A stretch of 10,296 nt of DNA from an uncultured Prevotella sp. (GTDB lineage: Bacteria; Bacteroidota; Bacteroidia; Bacteroidales; Bacteroidaceae). The notes below the pieces were generated by a model. That model did no database searches and was not told where the DNA came from. It saw only the letters and a program-made list of their open reading frames with translations. The position numbers and the translations under genes were made by a program. The DNA is taken from assembly GCA_937906765.1 (NCBI GenBank), contig CALCUV010000259.1, forward strand, positions 1 through 10,296, in the 5' to 3' direction. Positions 7,190 to 10,296 of this stretch are shown here, in pieces; within the stretch, counting starts at the first letter, position 1; each line of letters begins with the position of its first letter.

Positions 7190-8482
7190 TCAGACGAGTG
7201 TTCCGTAAAGGTCGTATTCTTCAGCAGCGGTTATGCTAACATTGTAGAACGTACCAAGTTGCAATTCGCCTTCATTTTGGTGGATTAAAACTTCGCAATC
7301 GACTTCTGGTGAATCGTATTCTGTGCGACCGATGTAATAATCGCCTTCTTTGCGGTCGATGACAACCTTATAAATATTGCCAACTTTTTCCTGGCAGAGT
7401 TCAGCAGAGATGCCTTCTTGAAGAAGCATTAAGCGGTCTAGGCGTTCTTGCTTTACCTCTTCGGAAATATTGTCTTCATAATTGTTGGCGGCAAATGTGC
7501 CTTCTTCTTCGCAATATGCAAAAGCTCCCATGCGGTCGAAACGAACATTGCGCGTAAATTCTAACAATTCTTTGAAGTCTTCTTCTGTTTCACCAGGGAA
7601 ACCTACCATAAGGGTAGTGCGAATGCATATACCAGGAACTTCGCGACGTAGCGCTTCGATAAGTTCGAGTGTTTCTTGCTTGGTCGTGTTGCGGTGCATG
7701 CGCGCCAACATATTATCGGAAATGTGTTGAAGGGCAATGTCGAGGTATTTACATACATTCTCATTATCGCGCATCACTCGGAGCAAATCCATGGGGAAGT
7801 GCGTGGGATAAGCATAGTGAAGGCGTATCCATTCTACACCAGGAATCTTTGCCATGCGCTCAATTAGTTCAGGGAGCATCTGCTTCTGGTAAAGGTCTAA
7901 ACCATAGAATGTGAGTTCCTGTGCAATGATGTTAAATTCCTTTACGCCTTGCTTCACCAAAAGTGTAACTTCGTTCAGGATTTCCTCCATCGGGCGACTC
8001 ACATGAGCACCTGTGATAATCGGAATTGCGCAATAGGCACACTTACGATTGCATCCCTCACTAATCTTTATGTAAGCATAGTGGGGTGGGGTTGTAAGTA
8101 CACGCTTGTTCTTAAGATCTGCGTTGTAGGTTTCACCTAAATCCTGGAGTAGTTCTGTCCAATTGAACTTGCCATAGAACTTATCTACCTGAGGAATCTC
8201 TTGCCCCAATTCTTCTAAATAACGCTCGCTAAGGCATCCCATAACATAAACTCGATTGAGTTCACCTTCTTCCTTAAGGTTACACAATTCGAGAATCATA
8301 TTGATGGATTCTTCCTTGGCATCACCGATAAATCCGCATGTGTTGACTACGGCAATGTCGCCGTGAATCACGTCGGGATTATGATAAAGAGTATATCCAA
8401 GGGCTTCAAATTGTTTCATTAAGTGCTCTGAATCTACAAGATTCTTTGAGCAACCCATGGTGATGATGTCTATAGTAGGCAT
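7190..8482 (-). CDS. rimO: Ribosomal protein S12 methylthiotransferase RimO
   Basis: RimO is a radical-SAM enzyme with two Fe-S clusters that adds a methylthio group to the conserved aspartate of ribosomal protein S12. The chosen start gives 430 residues. The N-terminal cluster cysteines are C11 (MGCSKN), C49 (NTCGF) and C83 (MGCLSE). The radical-SAM CxxxCxxC motif is C144, C148 and C151 (GCNRKCAYC). After about residue 365 comes a TRAM domain ending in YDLYGTLV. An in-frame ATG at 8542 would add 20 residues and overlap ftsY by 35 bases. I reject it because the family begins just before the xxxGCSKNLVDSE motif. The resulting 25-base gap to ftsY suits one operon. Confidence 0.96.
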   Translation of the reverse strand: MPTIDIITMGCSKNLVDSEHLMKQFEALGYTLYHNPDVIHGDIAVVNTCGFIGDAKEESINMILELCNLKEEGELNRVYVMGCLSERYLEELGQEIPQVDKFYGKFNWTELLQDLGETYNADLKNKRVLTTPPHYAYIKISEGCNRKCAYCAIPIITGAHVSRPMEEILNEVTLLVKQGVKEFNIIAQELTFYGLDLYQKQMLPELIERMAKIPGVEWIRLHYAYPTHFPMDLLRVMRDNENVCKYLDIALQHISDNMLARMHRNTTKQETLELIEALRREVPGICIRTTLMVGFPGETEEDFKELLEFTRNVRFDRMGAFAYCEEEGTFAANNYEDNISEEVKQERLDRLMLLQEGISAELCQEKVGNIYKVVIDRKEGDYYIGRTEYDSPEVDCEVLIHQNEGELQLGTFYNVSITAAEEYDLYGTLV

Positions 8483-8507
8483 TGTAGTTGTAAACTGAAG
8501 TGCAGAT

Positions 8508-9476
8508 TTATAATGAGGAACCTTCGAAAAGAGAATTGACAAATTCAGTTCTGTTGAAGGGTTGTAAATCTGTCATCTTTTCACCGAGTCCAATATACTT
8601 TACGGGCACATTAAGTTGGTGAGAAATACCAATGACAACACCACCTTTAGCTGTTCCGTCTAATTTTGTTATAGCGAGCGAAGTAATGTCTGTCGCTTTT
8701 GTGAATTGCTTTGCTTGTTCATAGGCATTCTGTCCTGTTGAACCATCAAGGACGAGGAGAACTTCATCGGGAGCATTATCCACAACTTTCTTCATTACAT
8801 TCTTGATCTTCGTAAGTTCGTTCATCAAACCCACTTTGTTATGAAGACGACCTGCGGTGTCAATAATTACAACATCTGCATCATTAGCTACGGCAGATTT
8901 AATCGTGTCAAATGCTACGCTTGCAGGGTCACTTCCCATTTGTTGTTTAATTACAGGAACTCCTACACGTTCTCCCCAAATGACCAATTGTTCAACAGCC
9001 GCTGCTCTGAAAGTATCTGCCGCTCCAAGATATACTTTTTTTCCTGCTTGCTTGAATTGATAAGCGAGTTTGCCGATAGTTGTTGTTTTGCCCACTCCAT
9101 TAACTCCAACCACCATAATTACATAAGGTTTGTGGTCTACGGGGAGGTCGAAAGACATACCATCTTCATTACCGCTCTTCACCAATAATGCCGCAATTTC
9201 CTCTTTCAGCAAGGTGTGAAGTTCTTTCGTGCTTACATATTTATCACGTGCAACACGTGCTTCGATTCTTTTAATAATCTCTAGCGTTGTTTCAACACCA
9301 ACGTCTGAGGTAGCAAGTACTTCCTCGAGATTGTCTAAAACTTCATCATCAACGGTTGATTTTCCTGCAATTGCATGTGTGAGTTTATCAAATACACTAC
9401 GCTTTGTCTTTTCTAACCCTGCGTCAAGAACTTCTTTGTTCTCCTTTTTATTACTGAAAAAATCAAAAAATCCCAT
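8508..9476 (-). CDS. ftsY: Signal recognition particle receptor FtsY
   Basis: FtsY is the SRP-receptor GTPase that docks Ffh-bound ribosomes at the inner membrane for cotranslational insertion. The 322-residue protein has a short N-terminal region, the four-helix N domain (about 25-100) and the G domain. G-domain motifs are G1 GVNGVGKTTT (124-133), the insertion-box DTFRAAA (154-160), G3 DTAGR (206-210), G4 TKLD (270-273) and the closing GLGEKMTDL. It lacks the long acidic A domain of E. coli FtsY, as is usual for Bacteroidota. The N-terminal MGFFDFF segment is probably membrane-binding. It is the first gene of a four-gene operon. Confidence 0.97.
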   Translation of the reverse strand: MGFFDFFSNKKENKEVLDAGLEKTKRSVFDKLTHAIAGKSTVDDEVLDNLEEVLATSDVGVETTLEIIKRIEARVARDKYVSTKELHTLLKEEIAALLVKSGNEDGMSFDLPVDHKPYVIMVVGVNGVGKTTTIGKLAYQFKQAGKKVYLGAADTFRAAAVEQLVIWGERVGVPVIKQQMGSDPASVAFDTIKSAVANDADVVIIDTAGRLHNKVGLMNELTKIKNVMKKVVDNAPDEVLLVLDGSTGQNAYEQAKQFTKATDITSLAITKLDGTAKGGVVIGISHQLNVPVKYIGLGEKMTDLQPFNRTEFVNSLFEGSSL

Positions 9477-9496
9477 ATGTATAGTTCTATTTGTAG

Positions 9497-9586
9497 TGTC
9501 TATTTATTGTCTATTTAAGTTAATGTGTCGTGTCTATACAATCAGTTGTGGTTTGGTGTACACTAACGGTTGCGGTTATGTGTACA
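9497..9586. repeat. Short direct repeats in the ftsY leader
   Basis: Two sets lie in the untranslated leader of ftsY. TGTCTATTTA occurs at 9497-9506 and 9508-9517 (11-bp period), with a partial TGTCTAT at 9531-9537. A 17-mer, TTGTGGTTTGGTGTACA (9546-9562), recurs as TTGCGGTTATGTGTACA (9570-9586), 14 of 17 identical with a 24-bp period. The presumed leader is about 130 bases, which leaves room for regulation, but no known riboswitch class is recognisable. Confidence 0.5.
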
Positions 9587-9613
9587 AGAGTTTGTAAAAC
9601 ACGAATTTATTTC

Positions 9614-9623
9614 TGCAAAGTTA
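9614..9623 (-). promoter_or_regulatory. Bacteroidota -7 promoter box upstream of ftsY
   Basis: On the - strand this reads TAACTTTGCA, an exact TAnnTTTGCA box. It lies just downstream of the terminator that closes the L33-DUF4295 operon and 138 bases before the ftsY ATG, giving a leader of about 130 bases. A matching TTTG -33 element is not clear. Confidence 0.65.
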
Positions 9624-9656
9624 GAAAAAACTTTTGACTCTTTTAATGTTAAATAA

Positions 9657-9687
9657 ACAAAAAAACTCCCCACTAGGTGAGGAGTTT
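9657..9687 (-). terminator. Intrinsic terminator after the DUF4295 gene
   Basis: On the - strand a stem of AAACTCC-type pairs (9681-9687 with 9663-9669) continues through one mismatch into CAC/GTG around a three-base loop. A run of seven T's follows. It lies 37 bases beyond the DUF4295 stop and separates the ribosomal block from the ftsY operon. Confidence 0.85.
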
Positions 9688-9723
9688 GTATGATTTGTAC
9701 GAAGACAAAATCTTAACTTGTAA

Positions 9724-9882
9724 TTAGTCCTTGAAGAAGTCCTTAACGGCTTCGTTGGGAACCATCTGTTCATCGAAGATGTAAGCACCAGTCTTGGGAC
9801 TCTTAACCATCTTGATAACCTTTGTGTAAGAACGGCCGTCGTTCTGGCCAGTCTTAAGAGTTGCGACTACTTTCTTTGCCAT
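9724..9882 (-). CDS. DUF4295 family small protein
   Basis: This 52-residue basic protein starts MAKKVVATLKTGQNDGRSY and ends EAVKDFFKD, and matches the Bacteroidota-restricted DUF4295 family, which is typically about 50 residues long and encoded next to L33. Its function is unknown to me. The position directly behind rpmG (10-base gap), the Lys-rich N-terminus and the small size suggest a ribosome-associated role, which is an inference. The terminator follows immediately, so it is the last gene of the ribosomal block. Confidence 0.9.
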   Translation of the reverse strand: MAKKVVATLKTGQNDGRSYTKVIKMVKSPKTGAYIFDEQMVPNEAVKDFFKD

Positions 9883-9892
9883 GGCTTATTTC

Positions 9893-10081
9893 TTACTTGA
9901 TTTCTTTGTGAATTGTCATACGCTTGAGGATGGGGTTGTACTTCTTCAACTCCATACGCTCGGGAGTGTTCTTACGGTTCTTCGTAGTGATATAACGAGA
10001 AGTTCCAGGAAGACCACTTTCTTTGTGTTCAGTGCATTCGAGAATCACCTGAACGCGGTTACCTTTTGCTTTCTTTGCCAT
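9893..10081 (-). CDS. rpmG: 50S ribosomal protein L33 (zinc-less form)
   Basis: This 62-residue protein has the L33 pattern: [20 protein letters not shown], then [25 protein letters not shown]33 belongs to the large subunit near the E site. Zinc-binding L33 has two CxxC pairs. Here only one cysteine remains (in ECTEH), and the second pair is replaced by NPIL, so this is the C-minus form that does not bind zinc. It lies 11 bases downstream of the L28 stop and 10 bases upstream of DUF4295. Confidence 0.96.
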   Translation of the reverse strand: MAKKAKGNRVQVILECTEHKESGLPGTSRYITTKNRKNTPERMELKKYNPILKRMTIHKEIK

Positions 10082-10092
10082 AGTTATTAATC

Positions 10093-10143
10093 TTAGTCGA
10101 TTACTTTAATTTCTTTCCAGTCGCAATATCCCTTGGCAACTGC
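10093..10143 (-). CDS. rpmB: C-terminal tail of 50S ribosomal protein L28
   Basis: The last 16 residues before the stop, [16 protein letters not shown], match the characteristic end of Bacteroidota L28. L28 is also the expected neighbour upstream of L33 and DUF4295. The N-terminal portion of L28 is absent. Upstream of the AVA codons the frame turns into a different ribosomal protein, so only this tail can be assigned to rpmB. The identity of the tail is confident; its attachment to what lies upstream is doubtful. Confidence 0.8.
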   Translation of the reverse strand, partial: AVAKGYCDWKEIKVID

Positions 10144-10296
10144 GCTCTTGAGGAGCTTCAGCAGATGCTCACTTGCTATCTTTGGAGTATTCATCAGAAT
10201 GGCAGCTGCTGCTGCGACATCCTTACCGCGGATCAGATCGCAAGCGATCTGGACCTTGCGGGGAGAGATGCGCACATGCTTCAAATATGCTCTTGC
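10132..10296 (-). other. Ribosomal protein L22 fragment fused to the L28 tail (probable assembly chimera)
   Basis: The open frame at the window edge reads ARAYLKHVRISPRKVQIACD, then LIRGKD, AILMNTPK and [14 protein letters not shown]. That is the middle of ribosomal protein L22, in the form typical of Clostridia; Bacteroidota L22 is clearly different there (roughly SPRKMRLVADMIRG). In a real L22 the frame would continue AVANAENN; here it continues [10 protein letters not shown] of L28. The two genes can share the DNA word GCAGTTGCCAA at this point. The base composition also rises visibly in GC here relative to the neighbouring genes. The simplest explanation is a false join of two organisms during metagenome assembly at a contig end. 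A true gene fusion is much less likely. Confidence 0.7.

Noticed and set aside
8483-8542. N-terminal extension of RimO by 20 residues from ATG 8542
   Set aside because: It overlaps the end of ftsY and places extra residues before the conserved start of the family; ATG 8482 is the natural start.

Overview
The window looks like a chromosomal contig from a Bacteroidales bacterium, probably Prevotella-like and probably from a gut-type community. The grounds are Bacteroidota-typical housekeeping proteins (FtsH, CdsA, RimO, FtsY, a zinc-less L33, a DUF4295 protein, HU/IHF-like proteins), the gene order L28-L33-DUF4295-ftsY-rimO, and TAnnTTTGCA promoter boxes in place of E. coli-type -10 boxes. The genus is an inference.

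Layout. Positions 1-1245 are an AT-rich accessory stretch on the + strand: the tail of an unidentified gene, a small nucleotidyltransferase that abuts it, and a DUF1648-type membrane protein gene broken by two in-frame stops. Everything from 1462 to the right end is on the - strand. Read in transcription order (right to left) it comprises: (a) a ribosomal block, L28 tail - L33 - DUF4295, closed by an intrinsic terminator at about 9657-9687; (b) an ftsY - rimO - HU - HU/TM/LysM operon, with a promoter box at 9614-9623 and a very strong hairpin terminator at 5435-5497; (c) a 603-base non-coding gap holding a second, related hairpin and the rsfS promoter box; (d) rsfS (frameshifted) - ftsH - cdsA.

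How the genes work together. FtsY delivers ribosomes carrying membrane proteins to the translocon, RimO modifies ribosomal protein S12, RsfS normally silences idle ribosomes, FtsH degrades membrane and cytosolic proteins, and CdsA makes CDP-diacylglycerol for phospholipids. The window is therefore mostly translation and membrane biogenesis. The most unusual protein is a 447-residue chimera with an HU-type DNA-binding domain, a long acidic Thr/Pro/Glu linker, one membrane segment and a LysM domain. Its layout suggests a physical tether between nucleoid and cell wall.

Three places show damaged or artificial sequence. The right-hand end joins a Clostridia-like ribosomal protein L22 fragment in frame to the last residues of a Bacteroidota L28, most simply explained as a cross-species assembly chimera. 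rsfS carries a frameshift that fits a deletion between short direct repeats. The DUF1648 gene has two nonsense codons nine bases apart.
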